From contig NZ_BMXA01000004.1 of assembly GCF_014651515.1 (NCBI RefSeq), positions 211,699 to 275,698 on the forward strand: 64,000 nucleotides of DNA, given 5' to 3'. The notes under the pieces were generated by a model. The model was not told the origin of the DNA. It made no database searches and worked only from the letters and a program-made list of their open reading frames with translations. The position numbers were made by a program, and so were the translations under genes. Below are positions 55,073 through 64,000 of the stretch, piece after piece (within the stretch, counting starts at the first letter, position 1; each line of letters opens with the position of its first letter). Source of the DNA: Arenicella chitinivorans. GTDB taxonomy: Bacteria > Pseudomonadota > Gammaproteobacteria > Arenicellales > Arenicellaceae.

Positions 55073-55816
55073 TTATGAAATGCGACGAAAAGTCATCAAA
55101 CCACCCGCAAGCATCAGTGCGGCTAGACCAGCGATCAACCATGCAAACTGATTTGATGCAGTGGCAGGTAGGACCATGGGCGCTAGCGCAACGGGATCCG
55201 AACTCTGTTGCATGGCTTCGCGCGTATCAGCACCAGTTTCTTGCGTGGCTTGGCCGTCTTGGACTAATACAAAACCTTGTACGGTTTCTTGATATTTGAA
55301 GTTTGCCGTATCGCCAATTAATAAATCTTCGATTTCAACGAACTTACCGTTGCGGCTAATTGTCACACCGGCCGGTACGTTGATGGTGCGACGGTTTTTT
55401 TTGCCCTCAGGGCGAATCGTAATGGTGCGTTTTGCAGGGCGTGTCCCAACTACTTCACCTGAGATTGTGTAGTGGTCTTCAAACTCAATCGGAATGATCT
55501 CCACCGTTGCCTCTGTGTTGTCAGTGGCAAAGCTGCCCAGTTCACGGCCCTGGTCCGTGTCATCAAACACCAAATCCACAACTTGACCACGGCGGATATC
55601 GGAGAAATCGATTGGGCCTGTGTTGCTCTTTAATTCTGTCGTATTGCCAACGAAATACGTGTTGCGTTGACCGGTCGCATCATCACGCACGGTAATGGTC
55701 TGGTATGCATCGTTGGTGCTTACCACAACACCTGACGTGGTTGTTTGTTGTGCATGCGCGATACCAGCAAGTACCACTAGCAGCAAAGAAATGGCGAGTC
55801 GTGTAATGTGTTTCAT
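55073..55816 (-). CDS. Sortase substrate with LPATA sorting signal
   Basis: The 247-residue exported protein has a signal peptide (cleavage after about residue 22). Two similar beta-rich modules (about 27-85 and 118-178, each with a VV-T-x-TITxR pattern) resemble DUF5666/OB-like domains. The C-terminus is a cell-wall-sorting-like signal: LPATA (216-220), a hydrophobic span (about 224-243) and FRRIS. The sortase gene follows by 4 bp. Anchoring target and function are unknown; in a Gram-negative cell it would most probably be held at the inner membrane or transferred to an envelope component. Confidence 0.85.
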   Translation of the reverse strand: MKHITRLAISLLLVVLAGIAHAQQTTTSGVVVSTNDAYQTITVRDDATGQRNTYFVGNTTELKSNTGPIDFSDIRRGQVVDLVFDDTDQGRELGSFATDNTEATVEIIPIEFEDHYTISGEVVGTRPAKRTITIRPEGKKNRRTINVPAGVTISRNGKFVEIEDLLIGDTANFKYQETVQGFVLVQDGQATQETGADTREAMQQSSDPVALAPMVLPATASNQFAWLIAGLAALMLAGGLMTFRRIS

Positions 55817-56139
55817 TTAATCCTCAGTTTTAGGGTTTAAAGGTCAACTAGATCAACAGACGATCCAGCCCGTTTAGCAAGCAGTGCTCGCGTCGGTTTT
55901 CGATTAGCAATAACGATGCCAACCCTGTTCGCTCGACGAATGACCGCGCTCGGTGTTTGATTTTGCTTGGGTATGGACGAAGGTAGGTCAACTTGCTTGT
56001 TATGGCTCAGCACTAAGCACAGATAGGGAGTTCGGCGAGATATTTGTGTATATCCCCCAAAAACGGGGTTTATGCACCAATCGCCATTGAGCACGCGGTT
56101 TAGCTTACTTATTCGTATTTCGCCCGGATTTCATGGCTT
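55817..56139. other. Intergenic region upstream of the ahcY leader
   Basis: No convincing gene. An 85-codon minus-strand frame (55837-56094) lacks any recognisable feature. A promoter for the sortase-substrate gene must lie here, but none is clear. Confidence 0.4.
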
Positions 56140-56173
56140 TTGACTAGAAATTCACCAGATCGGTGACTATAAT
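56140..56173 (+). promoter_or_regulatory. Candidate ahcY promoter
   Basis: A perfect TATAAT at 56168-56173 would start transcription near 56180, just before the riboswitch P1 stem. A TTGACT at 56140-56145 lies 22 bp upstream, longer than the usual 17, so the -35 assignment is weak. Confidence 0.6.
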
Positions 56174-56183
56174 CGCGCTCAAC

Positions 56184-56297
56184 GTGCTTGAGGAGCGTTG
56201 CAACGGGGTCCTCCCGTCAGGCTCAAGCACCACTTTGTATTCTCCTCGTGCTGTATGCACTGAGTCGAGACACTAAGTGCAAACTGCAACGGCGCTC
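56184..56297 (+). ncRNA. S-adenosylhomocysteine (SAH) riboswitch
   Basis: The leader of ahcY has a perfect 9-bp P1 stem (GTGCTTGAG at 56184-56192 with CTCAAGCAC at 56222-56230). It encloses the conserved GAGCGTTGCAACGG core and TCAGGCTC. The downstream strand CGCTC at 56293-56297 can pair with GAGCG at 56193-56197, giving the expected pseudoknot near the ribosome-binding site. SAH riboswitches switch on genes that remove SAH, such as ahcY, metF and metH, exactly the genes that follow. Confidence 0.9.
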
Positions 56298-56342
56298 ATT
56301 TTTCGTTAACTTTAATTCTTACTTAAGAACAGGAGATGAAAG

Positions 56343-57761
56343 ATGAGTGCAAATCCATCGAATCCCGAATTTACTGATTATTTGATCAAAGACATCAACC
56401 TGGCTGACTTTGGCCGCAAGGAAATTGCGATTGCTGAAACTGAGATGCCGGGTCTGATTTCGATTCGCGAAGAGTACCGTGCAGCGCAACCTCTGAAGGG
56501 TGCCAAGATAACGGGCTCGCTGCATATGACCATTCAAACTGCCGTGTTGATTGAGACGTTGGTGGCCTTGGGCGCCGAAGTACGTTGGGCCTCCTGCAAT
56601 ATCTTCTCGACACAGGATCACGCGGCAGCAGCCATCGCGGCGCAGAACATTCCAGTGTTCGCGGTCAAAGGCGAAACTCTGGATGAGTATTGGGACTACA
56701 CACACCGTATTATGGATTGGCCGGGCGACACGGGTCCGAACATGATTCTGGACGACGGTGGTGATGCCACCATGTTGTTGATCCTGGGCGCCAAAGCAGA
56801 AAAAGACATTACCGTGTTAGACAAACCAGGCAGCGAAGAAGAAGTCTGCTTGTTTGCCGCCATCAAGAAAACTCTGGCGAAAGACAACACGTGGTATTCA
56901 CGTCGTTTGGCGGGCGTTCAAGGTGTGACCGAAGAGACCACCACTGGTGTGGCGCGTTTGTACAAAATGGTAAAAGACGGCGTGTTGCCATTCCCAGCCA
57001 TCAACGTCAACGATTCTGTCACCAAATCCAAATTTGATAACCTGTATGGCTGCCGTGAGTCCTTGGTTGACTCCATCAAGCGTGCGACCGACGTGATGAT
57101 TGCCGGTAAGACCGCCGTGGTGTGTGGTTATGGTGACGTGGGCAAAGGTTCAGCCGCATCGCTGCGTGGCTTAGGAGCCATTGTGAAAGTCACCGAGATC
57201 GATCCAATCTGCGCGCTGCAAGCGGCAATGGAAGGGTATCAGGTTGTGACGCTGGAAGAAGCCGTCGCTGATGCAGACATTTTTGTAACTACCACTGGTA
57301 ACTACAACATTATCCGTCGTGAGCACATGGACGCCATGAAAGATCAGGCGATTGTCTGCAACATTGGTCACTTCGATAACGAAATCGACGTCGCCAGCCT
57401 GGCCGATTGCCAATGGGACAACATCAAAGATCAAGTGGATCACGTAATCTTCCCAGACGGTAAGCGCATCATTTTGCTGGCTCAAGGTCGTTTGGTGAAT
57501 CTGGGTTGTGCTACTGGCCACCCGAGTTTTGTAATGTCCAACTCGTTCACCAACCAGACCTTGGCGCAAATCGAGTTGTGGAGCAAAGGCGATGAATACC
57601 AAAACGATGTGTACATTCTGCCGAAACATCTGGACGAGAAAGTAGCACGCTTACACCTTGAAAAAATTGGTGCCAAGTTGACCACGCTGACTCAGGATCA
57701 GGCCGACTACATTAACGTGGCGGTTGAAGGTCCATATAAGTCCGATCATTATCGCTACTAA
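56343..57761 (+). CDS. ahcY: Adenosylhomocysteinase (SAH hydrolase)
   Basis: AhcY hydrolyses SAH to homocysteine and adenosine and so relieves inhibition of methyltransferases. The 472-residue product has the substrate region [13 protein letters not shown] and the NAD-binding loop [15 protein letters not shown]. The conserved segments [10 protein letters not shown] and the C-terminal YKSDHYRY are also present. AGGAG precedes the ATG. It is under the SAH riboswitch and heads the operon to metF and metH. A 12-base duplication (CGATCGCTACTAA-type) lies just after the stop codon. Confidence 0.97.
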   Translation: MSANPSNPEFTDYLIKDINLADFGRKEIAIAETEMPGLISIREEYRAAQPLKGAKITGSLHMTIQTAVLIETLVALGAEVRWASCNIFSTQDHAAAAIAAQNIPVFAVKGETLDEYWDYTHRIMDWPGDTGPNMILDDGGDATMLLILGAKAEKDITVLDKPGSEEEVCLFAAIKKTLAKDNTWYSRRLAGVQGVTEETTTGVARLYKMVKDGVLPFPAINVNDSVTKSKFDNLYGCRESLVDSIKRATDVMIAGKTAVVCGYGDVGKGSAASLRGLGAIVKVTEIDPICALQAAMEGYQVVTLEEAVADADIFVTTTGNYNIIRREHMDAMKDQAIVCNIGHFDNEIDVASLADCQWDNIKDQVDHVIFPDGKRIILLAQGRLVNLGCATGHPSFVMSNSFTNQTLAQIELWSKGDEYQNDVYILPKHLDEKVARLHLEKIGAKLTTLTQDQADYINVAVEGPYKSDHYRY

Positions 57762-57806
57762 CGATCGCTACTAATTCAACCCAGATTAGTTGGGTTCACA
57801 TGGACG

Positions 57807-57837
57807 CGTTGCGGCTGGCTGAGCGCGAGTCGCAACG
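57807..57837 (+). other. Hairpin in ahcY-metF gap
   Basis: CGTTGCG (57807-57813) pairs with CGCAACG (57831-57837), with a 17-base loop. It lies 24 bases before the metF ATG. No T tract follows, so it is not a typical terminator; it may affect transcript stability or coupling. A weaker stem (57778-57783 with 57791-57796) precedes it. Confidence 0.5.
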
Positions 57838-57861
57838 TGACGTGGGCCTAGGAGTAACACC

Positions 57862-58707
57862 ATGAGCAAGACCCCTGAACTCAGTTTTGAGTTTTTTCCG
57901 CCGCGTACTGAGAAAGGCGTAGCTACGCTGAATCGCGTGCATGCCGAACTGGCCCGCTTTGAACCGACCTTTTTCTCGGTCACCTTTGGTGCTGGCGGCA
58001 GCACGCAAGATGGCACCTACGACGCCGTTAAACACATGATCAACGCTGGCTCGGATGCCGCGCCACATATCTCGTGTGTGGGCGCTTCGAAACCGGTGAT
58101 CAAGAGCATGGTTGAGGGTTATCTGGCGTTGGGTGTAAAACGTCTAGTTGTGTTACGCGGTGATTTGCCATCCGGTATGGTTGAGCGTGGCGACTTCGCC
58201 TACGCCAACGAATTGGTCAGTTTCATTCGACAAGAATTCGGTGATGATTTGCACCTGGAAGTGGCGGCGTATCCAGATTTCCATCCGGAATCACGCAGCC
58301 CACAACGTGACCTTGAAAACTTCAAACGCAAAGTCGATGCCGGTGCGAACTCCGCGTTGACACAGTATTTCTATAACGCAGACAGCTACTTTGCGTATGT
58401 GGACGAAGCGCAGCGTCTAGGCGTTACAGTGCCGATTATTCCGGGCATTATGCCGATTACCAATTACGCGACGCTGGTGCGGTTTTCGGATGCCTGCGGC
58501 GCCGAGTTGCCACGCTGGATTCGCGCCCGCCTGGAACAGTATCAAGACGACGAAGCCTCACTCAAAGCCTTTGGCTTGGACGTGGTCACACACCTGTGTT
58601 TTGACCTGTTAGACAATGGCGTTGAAGGCCTGCATTTTTATGCGCTCAACAAAGTCGAACCGGTGAAAGAAATCTGCACACGCATTGGCTATCAGCTTAC
58701 GGCCTAA
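57862..58707 (+). CDS. metF: Methylenetetrahydrofolate reductase
   Basis: MetF reduces 5,10-methylene-THF to 5-methyl-THF, the methyl donor for MetH. The 281-residue TIM-barrel flavoprotein starts with [13 protein letters not shown], with the conserved [12 protein letters not shown] and PGIMPITNY. The FAD-binding segment VLRGDLPSG is present. The gene lies 100 bp downstream of ahcY and 20 bp upstream of the first metH gene. Confidence 0.97.
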   Translation: MSKTPELSFEFFPPRTEKGVATLNRVHAELARFEPTFFSVTFGAGGSTQDGTYDAVKHMINAGSDAAPHISCVGASKPVIKSMVEGYLALGVKRLVVLRGDLPSGMVERGDFAYANELVSFIRQEFGDDLHLEVAAYPDFHPESRSPQRDLENFKRKVDAGANSALTQYFYNADSYFAYVDEAQRLGVTVPIIPGIMPITNYATLVRFSDACGAELPRWIRARLEQYQDDEASLKAFGLDVVTHLCFDLLDNGVEGLHFYALNKVEPVKEICTRIGYQLTA

Positions 58708-58727
58708 GCGCAACCTCGGGAACCATC

Positions 58728-59726
58728 ATGTCTGATCGCAGCGCACAATTAAAACAACTTATGGCGGAACGCATTCTGATTTTGGATGGCGCCATGGGTA
58801 CCATGATCCAGCGCCACAAGTTAGAAGAAGAAGACTATCGTGGCGAACGATTTGCAGACTGGCCGACGCCGTTAAAAGGCATGAACGACTTGCTGGTGCT
58901 CACCAGGCCCGAGATTATTGCCGGCATTCATCGCGAGTACCTAGAGGCGGGCGCGGACATTATTGAAACCAATAACTTTAATGCCACGCCAAGTGATCTG
59001 GTGCGTTACCAATTGCAGGACTACGCCTACGAAATCAATGTGGCGGCGGCCAAGTTAGCGCGTGCGGTCGCAGATGATGTCAGCACCGACGACAAACCAC
59101 GTTTCGTGGCGGGCGTGTTAGGCCCAAATCAGAAAACCGCCTCGGTCTCGGTGGATGTGACGGACCCCGGCGCTCGTGCCATTAATTTTGATGAGTTGGT
59201 CGAAGACTATTCCCTTGCCACGCGTGGCCTAATCGAAGGCGGGGCCGACATCATTCTGATCGAGACCGTATTCGACACACTGAATGCCAAAGCCGCTGTG
59301 TTTGCGGTACAAAGCGTGTTCGAAGACTTGGGAGCCTCGTTGCCGGTGATGATCTCCGGCACCATCACCGATGCATCGGGTCGGACTCTAACCGGCCAGG
59401 TTACTGAAGCCTTTTACAACAGCTTGCGTCACGCGAAACCGCTCACCATTGGATTGAATTGTGCACTTGGCCCTGGCGAATTGCGCCAGTATGTGGCTGA
59501 AATCAATCGGATTTCTGAAACCGGTGTGTCGGCACACCCAAACGCGGGTCTACCAAACGAGCTTGGCGAGTACGACCTCACGCCAGACGAAATGGCCGCA
59601 CACATCCAGGAATGGGCCGAAAGCGGGTTTTTAAACATTGTTGGTGGCTGCTGTGGCTCATCGCCGGCTCATATTAAAGCCATTGCCGAGGCCGTGGCCG
59701 ACATCAAACCGCGAACGGTGAATTAA
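58728..59726 (+). CDS. metH: Methionine synthase, homocysteine-binding half (split MetH part 1)
   Basis: This 332-residue protein is only the homocysteine S-methyltransferase module of Met[14 protein letters not shown] near the N-terminus, ETNNFNAT, and zinc ligands in LNCALGPGE and GGCCGSSP. In the E. coli protein this is fused to the rest. Here the reading frame stops and the remaining modules start 2 bases later in a second gene. The two products must form a complex for methionine synthesis. Both modules keep full-length, intact motifs, so this is a split, not a decay. Confidence 0.93.
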   Translation: MSDRSAQLKQLMAERILILDGAMGTMIQRHKLEEEDYRGERFADWPTPLKGMNDLLVLTRPEIIAGIHREYLEAGADIIETNNFNATPSDLVRYQLQDYAYEINVAAAKLARAVADDVSTDDKPRFVAGVLGPNQKTASVSVDVTDPGARAINFDELVEDYSLATRGLIEGGADIILIETVFDTLNAKAAVFAVQSVFEDLGASLPVMISGTITDASGRTLTGQVTEAFYNSLRHAKPLTIGLNCALGPGELRQYVAEINRISETGVSAHPNAGLPNELGEYDLTPDEMAAHIQEWAESGFLNIVGGCCGSSPAHIKAIAEAVADIKPRTVN

Positions 59727-59727
59727 T

Positions 59728-62415
<2,688 letters not shown>

Positions 62416-62715
62416 GTAGGTTAAAATACTGTAAATATAAACAGCATATCTGGGCAACGCCCTCAAAACTAGTCACTTTACGCCCCAACTCGCGCACACT
62501 TTGCCACTTTTGATATTAAACAAAGTAAAGAAAATCAAAGGCTTAGATATTATATTGAGAATGTTATTGCGCACTGCTAGGATTGATATTGCGCACGCAC
62601 ACTTTCACACCAAGGAAAAACGAGGGAATGAGGAAAAGTAGAGTTAAAACAGAGGGTTACAAAAGTTTCTCGAAATATCAATTTGGGCGAAATCGAGCGC
62701 GCTCAATAATAAGCT
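62416..62715. other. Gap between metH and the gene-cassette array
   Basis: About 300 bp with no supported gene and a drop in GC. It contains a direct repeat of TATTGCGCAC at 62565-62574 and 62587-62596 (22-bp period). No integron integrase gene or recognisable attI can be read in the window. Confidence 0.5.
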
Positions 62716-62820
62716 GTTAGTTGCATTTCAGTGCCAAGAGTCGTTTAATCGAATAGTTAATTGCTTTTAGCCACATTGGAAATGCCTGGCTTAGAGTTCG
62801 AGGATAAATGGACAAACATG

Positions 62821-63087
62821 AATTCTAAAAATTATGCGTTCAAAATTTCGCAAGCATCGGTCGCAGAGAAGAGGCTTCTTGGCTCTGCTCGTATCGGGCT
62901 TCGCTATAGAGTTTTGGCTCTTTTGGTTTCTGGGTTTCTGAAAGTAGCGGCTTCGTTCTTCAACGTGGTTGCGGAAAGATCCTCTCAGCAACTAACAAGT
63001 CGCCAAAGTTCACTCCGCTGCAAAAAGCGCAGCTCCGCGGGACGGCCTTGTCAGGCCGCCCCTTGGCTTAGCGTTAGTGCTATTTAA
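62821..63087 (+). CDS. Hypothetical cassette 1 ORF (doubtful)
   Basis: An 88-codon frame begins MNSKNYAFKIS and runs across the attC-like site to end at 63087. A central hydrophobic segment (YRVLALLVSGFLKVAASFF) could be a membrane helix. Reading through attC is less typical than stopping in it, and no function is recognisable, so this may not be the real cassette product. Further in-frame starts exist upstream (62785). Confidence 0.3.
   Translation, partial: NSKNYAFKISQASVAEKRLLGSARIGLRYRVLALLVSGFLKVAASFFNVVAERSSQQLTSRQSSLRCKKRSSAGRPCQAAPWLSVSAI
62990..63079 (+). other. attC-like site 1
   Basis: The roughly 90-bp imperfect dyad begins with CTAACAAG and ends with GCGTTAG. Inside, GCCAAAG near 63002 pairs with CTTGGC near 63062, and a secondary GC-rich hairpin (ACGGCC...GGCCGC) lies near 63042-63059. 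This matches the folded single-strand substrate of integron integrases. Confidence 0.7.
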
Positions 63088-63090
63088 GCT

Positions 63091-63411
63091 ATGAACAACT
63101 CTCTAGAAAACTTTATTTGGCATGATGGGAATATTGAATCTCTCAATTATTCAGTTGCAAAGACCGGAGTTTCATTAGTAATAGAAGGAGAATTCTATTC
63201 ATCATCAGAATCAAAACAAAGAGACAAATACCTAATCACATGTGACAACGTTACCCGTTTTAATAACATGGCTGATTTCGAAGAAATCCTAGATAACCTT
63301 TCGGCGGGCTCAGTTTCTAACGGCTATCTCAAGGAAAACAAATTATGGTTATATTTAAGTGATGGCGTCATCGAGATACATGCAAAGAACATCAATGTGT
63401 CAAAGCACTAA
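63091..63411 (+). CDS. Hypothetical cassette 2 protein (106 residues)
   Basis: The 106-residue acidic protein (begins MNNSLENFIWHDG, ends NINVSKH) has no signal peptide and alternating strands. It ends in the TAA that starts the next attC site. It is AT-rich compared with the chromosomal genes around it, consistent with a mobile cassette. No family is recognised. Confidence 0.7.
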   Translation: MNNSLENFIWHDGNIESLNYSVAKTGVSLVIEGEFYSSSESKQRDKYLITCDNVTRFNNMADFEEILDNLSAGSVSNGYLKENKLWLYLSDGVIEIHAKNINVSKH

Positions 63412-63474
63412 CAAGGCAAAACACTGCCGCTTCGCTCGGACGCACTTTGTGCGCCCGTGTTCACGGCGTTAGGT
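63406..63474 (+). other. attC-like site 2
   Basis: A 69-bp dyad starts CACTAACAAGG and ends GCGTTAGGT. The 3' core GTTAGGT matches the GTTRRRY consensus exactly. An internal AACAC/GTGTT pairing and a GC-rich hairpin support folding. The cassette 2 stop codon TAA at 63409-63411 is part of the 5' core. Confidence 0.82.
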
Positions 63475-63478
63475 TTAC

Positions 63479-63766
63479 ATGAAGATTGCAAAGACACTTT
63501 CAATTATTCTAATGATGGCCTCCGTTGGTTGTTTTACAGCAATGGCTCTCCAGATAGGGGTCGCAAATGAAATATCAAATGAAGTCACGAAATATGAACT
63601 ACAAATTGATTCACTGGAAGATCCAGATAGCAAAACGAATTTCGAAAGAGTTTCTTATATAAATAGTCGTTGGAACAACAGTGCAGTCTACTTGGCTTTC
63701 GCTGCTTTTCTATTTATCTTAATTCAACAGTTTATAACCTGGAAGTACATTGAAAAAGAAACCTAA
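63479..63766 (+). CDS. Hypothetical cassette 3 membrane protein (95 residues)
   Basis: The 95-residue protein has two hydrophobic spans (about 5-28 and 70-88) with a charged segment between. It begins a few bases after attC site 2, typical of a cassette ORF. Its stop TAA lies in an ACCTAAC that begins a third attC. AT-rich composition contrasts with neighbouring chromosomal genes. No function is recognised. Confidence 0.7.
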   Translation: MKIAKTLSIILMMASVGCFTAMALQIGVANEISNEVTKYELQIDSLEDPDSKTNFERVSYINSRWNNSAVYLAFAAFLFILIQQFITWKYIEKET

Positions 63767-63770
63767 CAAG
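63761..63770 (+). other. Interrupted attC-like site 3 (5' core only)
   Basis: ACCTAAC at 63761-63767 is a perfect RYYYAAC core and the exact reverse complement of the GTTAGGT core of site 2. After AAG, sequence that leads into an IS110-family transposase gene follows, and no attC remainder is seen up to the window end. Confidence 0.65.
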
Positions 63771-64000
63771 AGACTATGATCCCAGGTCAAGTATTCAGGC
63801 CATTTTTTCGTTCCAATAAGTCCTCGTTTTCATCATCGCGTTCAGGGTAATCAACTGCTTTCTGGCGCAGGCGATCAATGCCACTTTCTTGGGTTTGCCT
63901 TGCGCGACTAACCGTTGATACATCGGTTTGAGTGTGGGGTGATGTTGGATGGCCGACATCATCGAGACGAACAACACTGAACGGATCTTGTGCCGTCCAC
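63768..64000 (-). mobile_element. Truncated IS110-family insertion sequence (one end)
   Basis: The transposase end is 27 bases from the interrupted attC core, so the IS boundary probably lies in 63768-63794. No inverted repeat was recognised, as expected for IS110-type elements. The rest of the element is outside the window. Confidence 0.65.
63795..64000 (-). CDS. IS110-family transposase, C-terminal part (truncated by window)
   Basis: The frame is open to the window end on the minus strand. The visible segment runs GRHKIRSVLFVSMMSAIQH, then YQRLVAQGKPKKVALIACARKQ and LNAMM, a hallmark of the IS110/IS116/IS902 transposase C-terminal domain (transposase_20). It encodes a DEDD-type recombinase whose N-terminal catalytic part is outside. 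IS110-family elements are guided by a bridge RNA in a noncoding end. Confidence 0.85.
   Translation of the reverse strand, partial: GRHKIRSVLFVSMMSAIQHHPTLKPMYQRLVAQGKPKKVALIACARKQLITLNAMMKTRTYWNEKMA

Larger units (their letters stand above)
62716..63768 (+). mobile_element. Integron gene-cassette array (three cassettes, partial)
   Basis: Small AT-rich frames are separated by imperfect dyads that start TAACAA and end GCGTTA, the shape of attC sites. Cassette 1 lies roughly 62716-63073, cassette 2 about 63074-63468 and cassette 3 about 63469-63768. The cassette frames share one strand, and the stops of cassettes 2 and 3 lie in the TAACAA of the next site, the usual arrangement. No integrase is present in the window, so the array may be a chromosomal integron fragment or cassettes inserted at a secondary site. 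Confidence 0.75.

Noticed and set aside
55837..56094. 85-codon minus-strand frame before the ahcY leader
   Set aside because: No ribosome-binding site, no similarity, in a region expected to be regulatory.

Overview
The window is about 64 kb of chromosome from a gammaproteobacterium of moderate GC. It starts inside dnaA and runs through an oriC-like region, dnaN, two parS-like sites and gyrB. The lineage is inferred from gene content: SecB, ApaG/ApaH, MlaA, EnvC, PepN, an assimilatory CysI next to a DUF934 gene, and a xanthomonadin-type aryl-polyene cluster with a chorismatase. A pigmented, free-living or marine genus is plausible, but the genus cannot be fixed from this sequence alone.

Layout. 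(1) 1-5401: replication block dnaA-dnaN-gyrB, with no recF between dnaN and gyrB, DnaA boxes after dnaA, and two parS-like 16-mers before gyrB. (2) 5576-17230: envelope and housekeeping genes. A minus-strand run holds rhodanese, secB, mlaA, apaH and apaG. A plus-strand pair encodes an EnvC-like amidase activator and an S41 protease. Then come an exported M20 amidohydrolase, a YdcH-like protein, ThpR, a PHP phosphoesterase and PepN. (3) 17565-24310: a tight DUF1800 / DUF1501 / c-haem plus PQQ-propeller operon, then an SDR. (4) 24307-27031: a minus-strand sulfite reductase operon (cysI, DUF934, a thioredoxin-like protein, a 41-residue membrane protein). (5) 27288-34794: an MBL hydrolase, a transglutaminase-like/TPR lipoprotein, a large secreted subtilase, a VOC protein and a MipA-like outer-membrane protein.

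(6) 34921-54345: the most notable locus, about 19.5 kb of aryl-polyene biosynthesis. A nine-gene plus-strand operon encodes a ketosynthase, a chain-length-factor-like partner, a flavin halogenase-like enzyme, a membrane protein, two hot-dog dehydratases, a GT2 glycosyltransferase, an LpxL-like acyltransferase and a second ketosynthase. A cupin/JmjC gene and a HEAT-like exported protein follow. An eight-gene minus-strand operon encodes a chorismatase, a PlsC-like acyltransferase, an ACP, a thioesterase, a LolA-like carrier, an MMPL exporter, a ketoreductase and a second halogenase-like enzyme. A plus-strand pair (ACP and acyl-ACP ligase) sits beside the chorismatase. The inferred route is chorismate to hydroxybenzoate, loading onto ACP, iterative elongation and dehydration to a polyene, possible halogenation, transfer to a lipid or glycolipid, and export to the outer membrane.

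(7) 54349-55816: a Gram-negative sortase and its probable LPATA-tailed substrate. (8) 56140-62415: a methionine-cycle operon (ahcY, metF and a methionine synthase split into two genes) headed by an SAH riboswitch. (9) 62416-64000: an accessory tail with integron gene cassettes separated by attC-like sites, ending in a truncated IS110-family element that lies against an interrupted attC.
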